A stretch of 64,000 nucleotides of DNA from Comamonas thiooxydans (lineage in GTDB: Bacteria > Pseudomonadota > Gammaproteobacteria > Burkholderiales > Burkholderiaceae_C). How positions within the stretch are numbered: position 1 is the first letter of the stretch; each line of letters opens with the position of its first letter. Below the pieces are notes generated by a model. It searched no databases and was not told the origin of the DNA. It worked only from the letters and a program-made list of their open reading frames with translations. The translations under genes and the position numbers were made by a program. Location of the stretch: the NCBI RefSeq assembly GCF_002157685.2, contig NZ_AP026738.1, positions 992,001 through 1,056,000 of the forward strand, given 5' to 3'. Below are positions 34,582 through 43,294 of this stretch, one piece after another.

Positions 34582-36681
34582 ATGACAGAAAACTCCCTGG
34601 AGCAGGGCCAAGTGGCCGCTGCTGATATTGCTTTGTCTTCGCCTGAAATCGATTCCCGTTTGGACGCCATGCTGGCCGACATGGACGCGGAAGATGCAGT
34701 TGCCGAAGAAACGGAAGCCGCCGACGTACCCAATGGCTTCGTTGAACTGGGTCTGGCCCCCGAACTGATCCAGGCCGTGACCGACCTGGGCTATACCCAG
34801 CCTACCGCTGTGCAGCTGCAAGCCATTCCCCTGGCCATGGGTGAAGGTGCCGATGCCGACGGCTTTATCGACCTGATGGTGTCCAGCCAGACCGGCTCGG
34901 GCAAGACCGCTGCCTTCCTGCTGCCCGTGCTGCACACCCTGATCAAGCAGCGTGCCGTGGCTGATGCGGCCGCCAAGGCTGAATTCGAGCGCCTGTGCGC
35001 CGAAGCTGCCGCCAAGGGCGAGCCCGCTCCCAAGCGCAACAAGCGCAAGGACCCCACCAACGCCCGCAACTTCAAGGCCGCCGTGCCCGGCGCCCTGGTG
35101 CTGTGCCCCACGCGTGAGCTGGCCCAGCAGGTGGCGCATGACGCCATCGAACTGGTCAAGCACTGCCGCGGCATCCGCATCGCCAACGTGGTGGGCGGCA
35201 TTCCTTACCAGCTGCAGATCGCCAAGCTGCAGAACGCCGATCTGGTGGTGGCCACTCCCGGTCGTCTGCTGGACCTGCAGCGTTCCATGCAGATCAAGCT
35301 GGACAAGGTGCAGTTCCTGGTGGTCGACGAAGCCGACCGCATGCTGGATCTGGGCTTCTCCGACGATCTGGCCGAAGTCAATCAACTGACGGCCGAGCGC
35401 AAGCAGACCATGATGTTCAGCGCCACGTTTGCTCCCCGCATTCAGCAGCTGGCCATGCGCGTGATGCACGACGGCGGCGCCAACGTGAAGAAGATCACGA
35501 TTGCCACGCCACAGGAAAAGCACGCCAACATCAAGCAGGCGCTGTTCTGGGCTGACAACATGCAGCACAAGCGCAAGCTGCTCGACCACTGGCTGCGTGA
35601 CAGCAGCATCAACCAGGCCATCGTGTTTGCGTCCACCCAGGTGGAATGTGACGGTCTGGCCAACGACCTGCAGCAGGACGGCTTCTCTGCCGTGGCCCTG
35701 CACGGTGCTCTGAGCCAGGGCCTGCGCAATCGCCGCCTGATGGCGCTGCGCAACGGTCAGGTGCAGATCCTGGTGGCCACCGATGTGGCTGCTCGCGGTA
35801 TCGACGTGCCTACCATCACCCACGTCTTCAATTACGGCCTGCCGATGAAGGCTGAAGACTACACCCACCGTATCGGCCGTACCGGTCGTGCCGGTCGCGA
35901 AGGCGTGGCCGTGACGTTTGCGGAATTCCGCGACCGTCGCCGCGTGTTCGACATCGAAGGCTATACCCGCCAGCAGTTCAAGGCCGAGACCATTCCCGGC
36001 ATGGAACCCCAGCAGCGCTTCCCCGCCTCTGGCGAGCGTGACGGTCGCCGTGGTGGCGGCGCCGGTGGTCGCGGTGGCTTCGGTGGTCGTCGCGATGGCG
36101 AAGGCTACGGTCGCAAGTCCGGCTTCGGCAGCTTCGGCGGTGGCCGTGGCAATGATCGCGGTGGCTTCGGCGGTGACCGCTTTGGCGGCGATCGCGGTGG
36201 TGATCGCCCTGGTTTTGGTGCACCTCGTAGTGATCGCTTTGCTGATCGCGGCGGCGACCGTGGTGGTGATCGCGGCTTCGGCGGTGGCCGCCCCAGCTTC
36301 GGTGGCGAGCGTCAAGAGCGCAGCTTCGAGCGTCGTGATGATCGCGGCAGCTTTGGTGGCGATCGCGGCGGTTTCCGTGGTGGCGAGCGTCAAGAGCGCG
36401 GCTTTGGCGGCGGCGAATCGCGTGGCGGCTTTGGTGGTGCCCAGCGCCGTGAAGGCGGCGATTTCGGTCGCAAGAGCTTTGGCGGTGGCCGTGAAGGCGC
36501 TCATGCCGGCGCTCCCCGCGAAGGTGGCTTCCGTGGTGGCGAATCGCGCGGCTTCGGCGGCGGCGATCGTCGTCCCGCCTTTGGCCAGGGTGCCGGCAAG
36601 CCTTACCAGCCCCATGGCGAACGTGGTGGCGAGCGCAGCTTCGAGCGCAAGCCCCGCGCACCGCGTCGCGACGAGCGTTGA
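34582..36681 (+). CDS. DEAD-box RNA helicase (RhlE-like) with long RGG-rich tail
   Basis: 699 aa. The helicase core includes motif I SSQTGSGKT (101-109), Ia PTRELA, TPGRLLDL, motif II DEAD (249-252), SATF, IVFASTQVECDGL, ATDVAARGID and HRIGRTGR (429-436). A Lys/Arg-rich insert (about 122-165) lies between motifs I and Ia. Residues 485-699 form a low-complexity tail of repeated RGG, GGD and GGERQERSFERR units, predicted disordered and RNA binding. Likely ribosome assembly or cold adaptation. ATG 34582 is the family start; a TTG 15 nt earlier lies in the terminator-like hairpin. Confidence 0.93.
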   Translation: MTENSLEQGQVAAADIALSSPEIDSRLDAMLADMDAEDAVAEETEAADVPNGFVELGLAPELIQAVTDLGYTQPTAVQLQAIPLAMGEGADADGFIDLMVSSQTGSGKTAAFLLPVLHTLIKQRAVADAAAKAEFERLCAEAAAKGEPAPKRNKRKDPTNARNFKAAVPGALVLCPTRELAQQVAHDAIELVKHCRGIRIANVVGGIPYQLQIAKLQNADLVVATPGRLLDLQRSMQIKLDKVQFLVVDEADRMLDLGFSDDLAEVNQLTAERKQTMMFSATFAPRIQQLAMRVMHDGGANVKKITIATPQEKHANIKQALFWADNMQHKRKLLDHWLRDSSINQAIVFASTQVECDGLANDLQQDGFSAVALHGALSQGLRNRRLMALRNGQVQILVATDVAARGIDVPTITHVFNYGLPMKAEDYTHRIGRTGRAGREGVAVTFAEFRDRRRVFDIEGYTRQQFKAETIPGMEPQQRFPASGERDGRRGGGAGGRGGFGGRRDGEGYGRKSGFGSFGGGRGNDRGGFGGDRFGGDRGGDRPGFGAPRSDRFADRGGDRGGDRGFGGGRPSFGGERQERSFERRDDRGSFGGDRGGFRGGERQERGFGGGESRGGFGGAQRREGGDFGRKSFGGGREGAHAGAPREGGFRGGESRGFGGGDRRPAFGQGAGKPYQPHGERGGERSFERKPRAPRRDER

Positions 36682-36711
36682 TCGCTGATTCGGGCTGCGG
36701 CCCGAAGCATG

Positions 36712-36741
36712 AAAAAAGCCGGCTCTAGCAGCCGGCTTTTT
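36712..36741 (+). terminator. intrinsic terminator of the helicase gene
   Basis: AAAAAGCCGGCT-CTAGC-AGCCGGCTTTTT, 12-bp stem, 31 bp past the stop. Confidence 0.92.
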
Positions 36742-36777
36742 GTTGCCCGTGCAGGGCTGGATCCTTCTTAAAAAGTG

Positions 36778-36853
36778 AGCTGCTAGCGCATGTCATTCAA
36801 GGATTTCAGATGCTTTTCAATCTGAAGTCTATGAATGACGTTCAGTAGCAGCT
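36778..36853. repeat. dispersed hairpin repeat, copy 6 (long form)
   Basis: Nested arms: AGCTGCTA / TAGCAGCT (8 bp), GTCATTCA / TGAATGAC (8 bp), TTCAGAT / ATCTGAA (7 bp), loop about GCTTTTCA. It lies between the helicase terminator and the convergent Bcr/CflA gene. Confidence 0.75.
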
Positions 36854-36860
36854 TCTTTTC

Positions 36861-38081
36861 TTAATGCTCGGAGGCATGGCGGCCGATGTCCGGCCAGTGG
36901 TGGTGCAGATAGATCCAGGCGATCAGACCGATCAGCATCATCAGAATCGAGCCCATGGCCAGCAATGCGGCCGAATGCATGACCAGCGGCGCAATCACGC
37001 CAGCCACAAAGCCGTTGGCCACCGAGCCCACCACGGCCTGAAGCGAAGAGGCCAGGCCGCGCCGCGCAGGGTGGATGTCCAGCACCAGCAGCGTCACCAC
37101 GGGCACCATCAGCGCCCAGCCGTAGGCGAACAGGCTGATGGGAATCAAGGCCCAGCTCACATGCGCGGGCCAGATCAGATTGGCCACCAGATTGATGATG
37201 GAGGTCACGCACATCACCAGAAAGCCGTGCCGGATCTGGCGCTTGGGCGGGATGCGTCCGGCCAGCCGGCCGCTGGTCCAGCTGCCGGCCATGATGCCGC
37301 CGATGGTGGCGATGAAGAACCAGAAGAACTGCGTGGGCTCCAGCTGCAGGATATCGCCCAGAAAAGCCGGCGCCGACAGCAGATAGAGAAACATGCCGTT
37401 GAACGGAATGCCGCTGGCCAGGGCCAGCAGCAGAAAGCGTGGGTCGGTCAGCAGAACGCCATAGCCTTGCATCAGTGGCTTGAAGCGAAAGGGCTGACGT
37501 TTTTCCGGGGGCAGAGACTCGGGCAGGAATTTGATGTTGATAGCCCAGAGCAGCACGCCAACCGCGGTCAGAAACCAGAACACCGACTGCCAGCCCAGGT
37601 GCACGAACAGCCAGCCACCAATCACCGGAGCGAGTGCGGGGGCGATGCCGAAGAAGATGGTGATCTGTGCCATCAGGCCCTGGGCCTGGGCGGGCGGAAA
37701 GATATCGCGCACGATGGCGCGCGAGACTACGATGCCGGCGCCCGTGGACAGGCCTTGCAGCGTGCGGAATATCACCAGCTGGGTGATATCGCGGGAAAGG
37801 GCACAGCCCGCAGAGGCCAGTGCAAAGGCTACCAGCCCCCAGAGAATCACAGGGCGGCGGCCGAAACTATCGGCCAGCGCGCCATGGAACAGGTTCATGA
37901 AGGCGAAGCCCAGCAGGTAGGCAGACAGCGTCTGCTGCATCTCTATGGGCGTGGCACCTAGTGCCTGGGCGATGCCGGAGAAGGCAGGGATATAGGTGTC
38001 TACGGAAAACGGCCCGAGCATGCCGAGGATGGCCAGGAGAACGGCCAGTGTCCAGCGTGGACCGCGCCAGAAATGTTGCAT
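36861..38081 (-). CDS. Bcr/CflA family MFS drug efflux transporter
   Basis: 406-aa 12-TM antiporter of the DHA1 group. Motif A GALADSFGRRPVIL after TM2, the Bcr-type DTYIPAFSGIAQ in TM1, RTLQGLSTGAGIVVSRAIVRD in TM4-5 loop and motif C GIAPALAPVIGGWL in TM5. E. coli Bcr exports bicyclomycin and sulfonamides; the substrate here is unknown. Convergent with the helicase gene across a long hairpin repeat; separate from the bcs operon that ends 90 bp upstream on the same strand. Confidence 0.92.
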   Translation of the reverse strand: MQHFWRGPRWTLAVLLAILGMLGPFSVDTYIPAFSGIAQALGATPIEMQQTLSAYLLGFAFMNLFHGALADSFGRRPVILWGLVAFALASAGCALSRDITQLVIFRTLQGLSTGAGIVVSRAIVRDIFPPAQAQGLMAQITIFFGIAPALAPVIGGWLFVHLGWQSVFWFLTAVGVLLWAINIKFLPESLPPEKRQPFRFKPLMQGYGVLLTDPRFLLLALASGIPFNGMFLYLLSAPAFLGDILQLEPTQFFWFFIATIGGIMAGSWTSGRLAGRIPPKRQIRHGFLVMCVTSIINLVANLIWPAHVSWALIPISLFAYGWALMVPVVTLLVLDIHPARRGLASSLQAVVGSVANGFVAGVIAPLVMHSAALLAMGSILMMLIGLIAWIYLHHHWPDIGRHASEH

Positions 38082-38170
38082 AGGAGATCAGTTGGAAGCC
38101 TGCGGCTACTGCGCCGCAGTGCTTCCGAGCATGCCACAACTGCGGCAGGCTTTGCTGTGCGCTGCGCCGC

Positions 38171-39760
38171 TCAGTTGGTGTAGGGGATCCAGGCGTCAGT
38201 GCCGGACTTGAGCAGATATTGTCCGCTGTCGTCATGCATGACGACGACATCCGCGTTTTCTGCAACGAAGCGCGTGCCCTGCAACTGAGCCACCCGGTTG
38301 GCCAGTGGCGTGGCTCCGGGGCGATAGGGGCTGTCCTGCATGAGGTTGTTGACCAGCGTGAAGAGGTCGAAGTAGCTGGTGGGCTTGTTCACGATCACAG
38401 GGCCGGTTTGGGCGGAGGGCTGACCGGCAGGGGCTGCTCCAGTCGCACCGGCTGGATGCGGCAGGCCGATGAGCTTGATGGCCGTGGGCACCAGGGTCAC
38501 GCGCGGGCCGGGGATCTCGCGCATGCCAGAGATCTGCATCTTGTCACCCCGCAGCGAGGCGCCGTGCTCGGGCACAAGCATCAGCAGCACGGGGCGGCCG
38601 CTGGACTCAAGGAAGCTGATGAAGCGGTCCAGGTCAGACAGCAGCTGTGTGAGCCGTGGCTTGTAGGTTTGCAGGCTGTTGCGCGATGCAATGCCGGGCA
38701 CCCGGTTGCCGTCGTGTAGCGTGATGGTGTTGTAGTACAGGGCCACGGGCTCGTTGCCGCGGCTTTGGCGTTCCTTCCACCACTGCGACAGCAGGGCCAG
38801 ATCGCTGTAGACGGGAGAGCCGTCGAAACTCTGCATGGCTTCGGGTGCGCCCTGGTTCTTCTCCATCTTGCCTGCGAAGCCGCCGCGCTCCTGCAGCGAC
38901 TGGGCAAAGCCGTCAAAGACGCCGTTATGGTTGAGCAGGGCACTGGTGTGGTAGCCGACCTGTTCCAGACTGGGGAAGACGTTGCAGGCTGCGTCCGTGC
39001 CCTCATAGAGGGCCTCGTGCGGCATCTGGCCGCAGCTGCCGTGCAGCACGCGCAACTGGGCCGGGCCGCTGTAACTGGCCGCACTGTTGAACTGGGTGAA
39101 GACGGCGTCGAAGCGCTGCAGCAGAGGTGTGTTGCGCATGCCTTCGAACTCCATGTCGTCCCAGGCCAGTGAGCACACATGCAGCAGCACGATATCGAAG
39201 GGCGGTGTGGTGCCCGAGGCGAAGTTCAGGCGGCGCTGGTGTTCACTGGCGTAGAAGTTGGCAAGCAAGGCATCGGGCGTGGCTGCGGGTGCGGCGGCAC
39301 CGGGCTGGGCGCTGTCTTGGGTCTGGGCAAGCACGGGCTTGGCAGGTCCTTGTTGCAGGCGGGTGACAAGAGGAACGCTCAGAATGGCCAGCAGTGCAAA
39401 CGTGGCAAAGCGGATGCGGCGCGCCAGCACGCTGTAGAGCGCCAGCAGAACGACAAAGCCCAGCAGGGCCTGCCAGGAGACGACGCGCTGCACCAGCTCG
39501 AGCATGTAGCTGGCACTGAAGCCGGCCAGCGCCGAGACCTGGGACAGCACGCGCGAGATGGGCGGGAAGTGCGTGTCGTAGTACAGCAGGGCGATGGCCG
39601 CGATCAGGCCCACGGCCAGGCGCAGGCTCTTCCATAGCCGTGATTGCAGTGGCCAGAACACAACGACGGCCAGCAGCAGGTTCAATAGCCAATGCAGGCT
39701 CAGGTAGCCGGCGTAGTGCAGGCCGACCTTGGCGAGAAAATAGAAACTCCAGTAGCTCAT
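38171..39760 (-). CDS. bcsG: cellulose phosphoethanolamine transferase BcsG
   Basis: 529 aa. Four or five N-terminal membrane helices (residues 1-135), then a periplasmic alkaline-phosphatase-fold domain that moves phosphoethanolamine from phosphatidylethanolamine to cellulose. The nucleophile segment NSAASYSGPAQLRVLHGSCG carries the Ser (aligned by motif to E. coli Ser278) and a paired Cys; LVPEHGASLRGDKMQISGMREI gives the metal-binding Glu-His. The ATG overlaps the bcsA stop (ATGA), so it is translationally coupled. Last gene of the operon. Presence predicts pEtN-cellulose rather than plain cellulose. Confidence 0.95.
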   Translation of the reverse strand: MSYWSFYFLAKVGLHYAGYLSLHWLLNLLLAVVVFWPLQSRLWKSLRLAVGLIAAIALLYYDTHFPPISRVLSQVSALAGFSASYMLELVQRVVSWQALLGFVVLLALYSVLARRIRFATFALLAILSVPLVTRLQQGPAKPVLAQTQDSAQPGAAAPAATPDALLANFYASEHQRRLNFASGTTPPFDIVLLHVCSLAWDDMEFEGMRNTPLLQRFDAVFTQFNSAASYSGPAQLRVLHGSCGQMPHEALYEGTDAACNVFPSLEQVGYHTSALLNHNGVFDGFAQSLQERGGFAGKMEKNQGAPEAMQSFDGSPVYSDLALLSQWWKERQSRGNEPVALYYNTITLHDGNRVPGIASRNSLQTYKPRLTQLLSDLDRFISFLESSGRPVLLMLVPEHGASLRGDKMQISGMREIPGPRVTLVPTAIKLIGLPHPAGATGAAPAGQPSAQTGPVIVNKPTSYFDLFTLVNNLMQDSPYRPGATPLANRVAQLQGTRFVAENADVVVMHDDSGQYLLKSGTDAWIPYTN

Positions 39761-42342
39761 GGCGTGCTCTTAGAAGACGTGAGAAGGGACTGTCGGGCGC
39801 TGCGCATGTCCGCAACCAGGGAGCGCCAGAACTTGCGGTATCCATGCAGGCCCAGGATGCCGAGTTCGAACAGGCCCTGCAGGGGTTTGTCGGTGTCGTG
39901 TTCGTTGCTCCATTCGCGCCAGGCGGCGGGGCGCGCGAACGTGCATTGCACCAGCTGTATCTGTTGGGACTTGTTCAGTTCGCCGAACTCCAGCCCTATG
40001 GCACCGTTGGCATGGCAGGCGATGACGCGTGCGGGGAAGACGCATTCGCGCTGGTCGAACCACAGGCCGACATCCAGGTTGCTGTCAGGCGGCAGGATCA
40101 GGCCCGGCGCGGCCTGCAGGCCCAGACCGGACATGGAGAAGTCGGTGCAGTTGGTCTTGAGCACATGACCCGAAGGCAGGTACAGCGTGGCTGGCAGTTC
40201 GGATGCCACGCGGTGCATGCGGCGTACCTGCTTGGACTCGGTGGCCACGCCCAGCGCCGTGCCCAGCATGAAGATGCTGTAGGCCGTCCAGACCATATTG
40301 AGCAACACGGTCAGCGGCTCATCGGAGTTGGCGTAGACAAGGCGCCACACGCCCACAAGGAAGGCAGCAATGTTGAGCAGCACCAGTACCGTGTAGGGCC
40401 GGGAGATGGCCCAGTCGAAATAGCTGTGGGTGACAAGCCCGCCCTTGGCCGTGACGTTGAATTTTCCATGGCGTGGCGACAGCAGGGCCACCGTGGTGGG
40501 AAGGGCGATGTACCAGGCCAGTACGGTTTCATAGACCTCGGCCCAGAACGTGTGGCGGAACTTGCCCTGTACGTGGGCGTTGGCGATGTTGGTCTGCAAT
40601 ATATAGGGCAGCACATAGAGCATCAGCAACAAGGCATTGGTGTTGATGATGTGCAGCTCGAAGAACAGATAGGCCATGGGGGCCGTCAGGAACACCAGTC
40701 GCGGCAGGCCGAAGAAGAAGTGCAGCATGGCATTGGCATAGCAGATGCGCTGCCACAGGCTCAGACCGGCTTTGAGGAAGGGGTTGTCCAGCCGGAAGAT
40801 CTGCGCCATGCCACGCGCCCAGCGGATGCGCTGGCCGATGTGGGCAGAGAGACTTTCGGTGGCCAGGCCCGCGGCCTGTGTTTCATTGATATAGGCCGTG
40901 TTGTAGCCCTTGCTGTGCAGCTTGAGCGCAGTGTGGGCATCTTCGGTCACCGTCTCCACGGCAATGCCCCCGACTTCCAGCAGGGGGCCGCGCCGCAGCA
41001 CGGCGCAGGAGCCGCAGAAAAAGGTGGCGTTCCAGAAGTCGTTGCCGTCCTGAATGAGGCCGTAGAACAGCGCCCCTTCGTTGGGCACGCGGCGGAAGGT
41101 GCCCAGGTTGCGCTCGAAAGGGTCGGGCGAGAAGAAGTGATGCGGCGTCTGCAGCATGGCGCACAGCGGATCGCGCTGGAACCAGCCGCCGGCGGTCTTG
41201 AGGAAGCTGCGCGTGGGAATGTGGTCGCAGTCGAAGATGGCAACCAGATCGCCATGGGTCTGGGCCAGGGCATGGTTGAGGTTACCGGCCTTGGCGTGAC
41301 GGTTATCCGTGCGGCTGATGTAGCCCACGCCCAGTTGGCTGGCGAAGTCGCGGAATTCCTCGCGACGGCCATCATCCAGAATGTAGACCTTGAGCTTGTC
41401 CTCGGGCCAGTCCAGCGCCATGGCGGCCAGCACCGTGGGTCGGACCACGCTCAGGGGCTCGTTGTAGGTGGGGATGAAGACATCCACTGTGGGCCAGCTC
41501 GAGGGTGATCCGGACAGCGGGGCGGGCTTGCGCTGCAGCGGCCAGGCCGTCTGTATGAAGCCCAGTATGACGATGAGCCAAGTGTAGGCCTCGGCGGCGA
41601 GCAGGCCGTAGCCCAGTGCCGCCTCCAGGGGGCTGTCGAACTGCAGCGTGTTGTTCATGCGCCACCAGGCATAGCGGCCCATGGCCATGAGGCTCAGTGT
41701 GGACAACGCCAGCGACGGGAAGCGCCCCGGCAGCTTGCGCAGGACCAGGGAGAGCAGCCAGATAATGATCAGGAAAAGCAGCTGCCCGGCCCAGCTCAGG
41801 GGCGTGGTCATGACAACGGCCGTGACGGCAGCGCCTGCGCCCAGCACCACCCACCGCATGCCAGGAATGGCGAACAGCGGGTGCAGCAGCGAGTCTGCCT
41901 GACGGCCGAAGGCGTCCGAATCGATGCGCGAGGCCACGCGTTCGGCGCTGCGCATGGCCATGCGTATGGGCCAGGACAGGATCAGCAGCAGGGGGCGCAG
42001 CAGCAGCCACACGCCGCTCCAGATCCAGGCCAGCGCCTGGAAAATGGGCAGCAGCACTGCGGTCAGCAGGTTTTCCAGTTGCATGCCGCCTTGGCGGCCT
42101 GAAGGGTTGGGGCGAAGGAACAGGGCCAGCAGCCATTGCTGCGGCGAGGCTCCGGAATCCAGTTGCAACTGGTGCGCCAGCCATTGCAGCGGGTCGGGCA
42201 CCTGTGCGGAAGTCAGAGGCATCCAGGCCTGCGTGCGGCGGGGCAGTACGAACAGTCGCCTGGCCCACGAGGACCACTGCGCGGGCTGCTCGACTTGCAA
42301 CTGATTGGCCAGCCAGAGGGCGCTGAAGTGCAGAGGATTCAT
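39757..42342 (-). CDS. bcsA: cellulose synthase catalytic subunit BcsA (UDP-forming)
   Basis: 861 aa. A ~150-residue soluble N-terminus precedes membrane helices (about 165-260). GT2 domain motifs: DDG (323-325), DCD (371-373), TED (466-468) and QRIRW (504-508), then four more helices. C-terminal PilZ domain with RRMHR (707-711, RxxxR) and DFSMSG (734-739, DxSxxG), so c-di-GMP activation is expected. The ATG at 42342 overlaps the bcsQ stop as ATGA, with AGGA 9 nt upstream. Uses UDP-glucose and extrudes glucan through the inner membrane. Unusually, it lies near the end of the operon, not next to bcsB. Confidence 0.97.
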   Translation of the reverse strand: MNPLHFSALWLANQLQVEQPAQWSSWARRLFVLPRRTQAWMPLTSAQVPDPLQWLAHQLQLDSGASPQQWLLALFLRPNPSGRQGGMQLENLLTAVLLPIFQALAWIWSGVWLLLRPLLLILSWPIRMAMRSAERVASRIDSDAFGRQADSLLHPLFAIPGMRWVVLGAGAAVTAVVMTTPLSWAGQLLFLIIIWLLSLVLRKLPGRFPSLALSTLSLMAMGRYAWWRMNNTLQFDSPLEAALGYGLLAAEAYTWLIVILGFIQTAWPLQRKPAPLSGSPSSWPTVDVFIPTYNEPLSVVRPTVLAAMALDWPEDKLKVYILDDGRREEFRDFASQLGVGYISRTDNRHAKAGNLNHALAQTHGDLVAIFDCDHIPTRSFLKTAGGWFQRDPLCAMLQTPHHFFSPDPFERNLGTFRRVPNEGALFYGLIQDGNDFWNATFFCGSCAVLRRGPLLEVGGIAVETVTEDAHTALKLHSKGYNTAYINETQAAGLATESLSAHIGQRIRWARGMAQIFRLDNPFLKAGLSLWQRICYANAMLHFFFGLPRLVFLTAPMAYLFFELHIINTNALLLMLYVLPYILQTNIANAHVQGKFRHTFWAEVYETVLAWYIALPTTVALLSPRHGKFNVTAKGGLVTHSYFDWAISRPYTVLVLLNIAAFLVGVWRLVYANSDEPLTVLLNMVWTAYSIFMLGTALGVATESKQVRRMHRVASELPATLYLPSGHVLKTNCTDFSMSGLGLQAAPGLILPPDSNLDVGLWFDQRECVFPARVIACHANGAIGLEFGELNKSQQIQLVQCTFARPAAWREWSNEHDTDKPLQGLFELGILGLHGYRKFWRSLVADMRSARQSLLTSSKSTP

Positions 42343-43106
42343 AGCGGATCCTGGGGCAGGGGGGCGAGGCCTGACAACAGCCTGAAGGCCAGTCCCTGGA
42401 AATCGTGGGCGGACTGCGCTTCGGGCAGGCTTTGGTGTACGCACAGGCCTTGCGAGAGGGCTTCGCAGATGGCTTCGTCATCATGAACCAGATCCAGCAG
42501 CAGGGCCTCCCCCCATTGCTGGCGCAACTGCTCCAGCGCGGCCTGCTGGGTCGGGCGGCGCGGTGAATAGCGGTTCACGACCAGTTGCAGCCGCGTCTGG
42601 GGCGCCAGGCTTTGCTGCAGCGCCTGTATGGCCGCATGCGCCTGCAAGGTGCGCTCGGATGCGTCCAGCACCACGACCGCCAGGTCGGCAGTCTGCAGGG
42701 CTTGACGGCCCAGGGGTGAGCATGGAGAGGGTGCGTCCATGACTACGAGGGTGGAGGATGACAGGTCCAATGCCTGCAGGTTTTCGGACAGCCAGTTGGG
42801 ATGGCTATGCCAGTGCGCCTGCAGGCGGCTGCATTCCTGGTCATTGAGGTAACCGCGCGGCAGGTATTGCAAGCCCGCAGAGTTGGCCATTGCAGCCAGG
42901 CCCCACCACTGTTGCTGCAGCAGCGCATTGCTCCAGCCCTGTGCGGCGCAGGAAGGCAGACCTAGGTAACGTCCCAGCATGTTGCCGGGGCTCAGGTCCA
43001 GGGCCAGGCAGTCGCTGCCGCGTTGCGCAGCCAGTACCGAAAAATGGGCGGCCAGAGTGGTACAGCCTGCGCCTCCGAGGGGGGAGATAAAGACAAGACG
43101 TTGCAT
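42339..43106 (-). CDS. bcsQ: BcsQ (MinD/ParA-like cellulose biosynthesis protein)
   Basis: 255 aa. Deviant Walker A is PLGGAGCTT (9-17), where SIMIBI ATPases have KGGxGKT; the P-loop Lys is Cys. E. coli BcsQ also departs from the consensus here. Then LDLSPGNMLGRYLGLP (switch I region), VVMDAPSPCSPLGRQAL (Walker B-like) and LVVNRYSPRRP. BcsQ is needed for cellulose secretion and polar localisation with BcsE/R in E. coli. ATG 43106 is set by the family start; frame upstream overlaps bcsF. Starts 5 bp after bcsF and ends in an ATGA overlap with bcsA. Confidence 0.9.
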   Translation of the reverse strand: MQRLVFISPLGGAGCTTLAAHFSVLAAQRGSDCLALDLSPGNMLGRYLGLPSCAAQGWSNALLQQQWWGLAAMANSAGLQYLPRGYLNDQECSRLQAHWHSHPNWLSENLQALDLSSSTLVVMDAPSPCSPLGRQALQTADLAVVVLDASERTLQAHAAIQALQQSLAPQTRLQLVVNRYSPRRPTQQAALEQLRQQWGEALLLDLVHDDEAICEALSQGLCVHQSLPEAQSAHDFQGLAFRLLSGLAPLPQDPL

Positions 43107-43111
43107 GAGGC

Positions 43112-43285
43112 TTAGCCTTTTCCTGGAGGACGCGCCGATGGTCCTGGCTGGTAGGGCTGGAGATAGCGGGGCTTGCGCAGGCGGCCCAGCAGCTTGCTGC
43201 CGGATTCGATGCGTCCGAGCAGCCACAGTGCCACGGCGATGGCGATGCCAGCAGTGATACCGGTGAGGAACAGGAAAAAGGACAT
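43112..43285 (-). CDS. bcsF: BcsF-like small membrane protein
   Basis: 57 codons, below usual length cut-offs. Read from the complement: MSFFLFLTGITAGIAIAVAL then WLLGRIESGSKLLGRLRKPR and a Pro-rich tail. One membrane helix (residues 3-23) followed by a basic segment with KPRYLQP, close to the KPRYVKP I recall in E. coli BcsF. BcsF anchors BcsE to the membrane, and it stands directly between bcsE (9 bp) and bcsQ (5 bp), exactly where expected. The call rests on position, size and the KPRY motif. Confidence 0.82.
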   Translation of the reverse strand: MSFFLFLTGITAGIAIAVALWLLGRIESGSKLLGRLRKPRYLQPYQPGPSARPPGKG

Positions 43286-43294
43286 GGCGTATTC

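Noticed and set aside
34576..36615. Large minus-strand frame of 679 codons opposite the helicase gene
   Set aside because: Ala/Thr/His-rich shadow produced by the Gly-rich repeats of the helicase; no family match.
39640..41508. Long plus-strand frame opposite bcsA
   Set aside because: Mirror of the bcsA codon bias; His/Gln-rich without domains.
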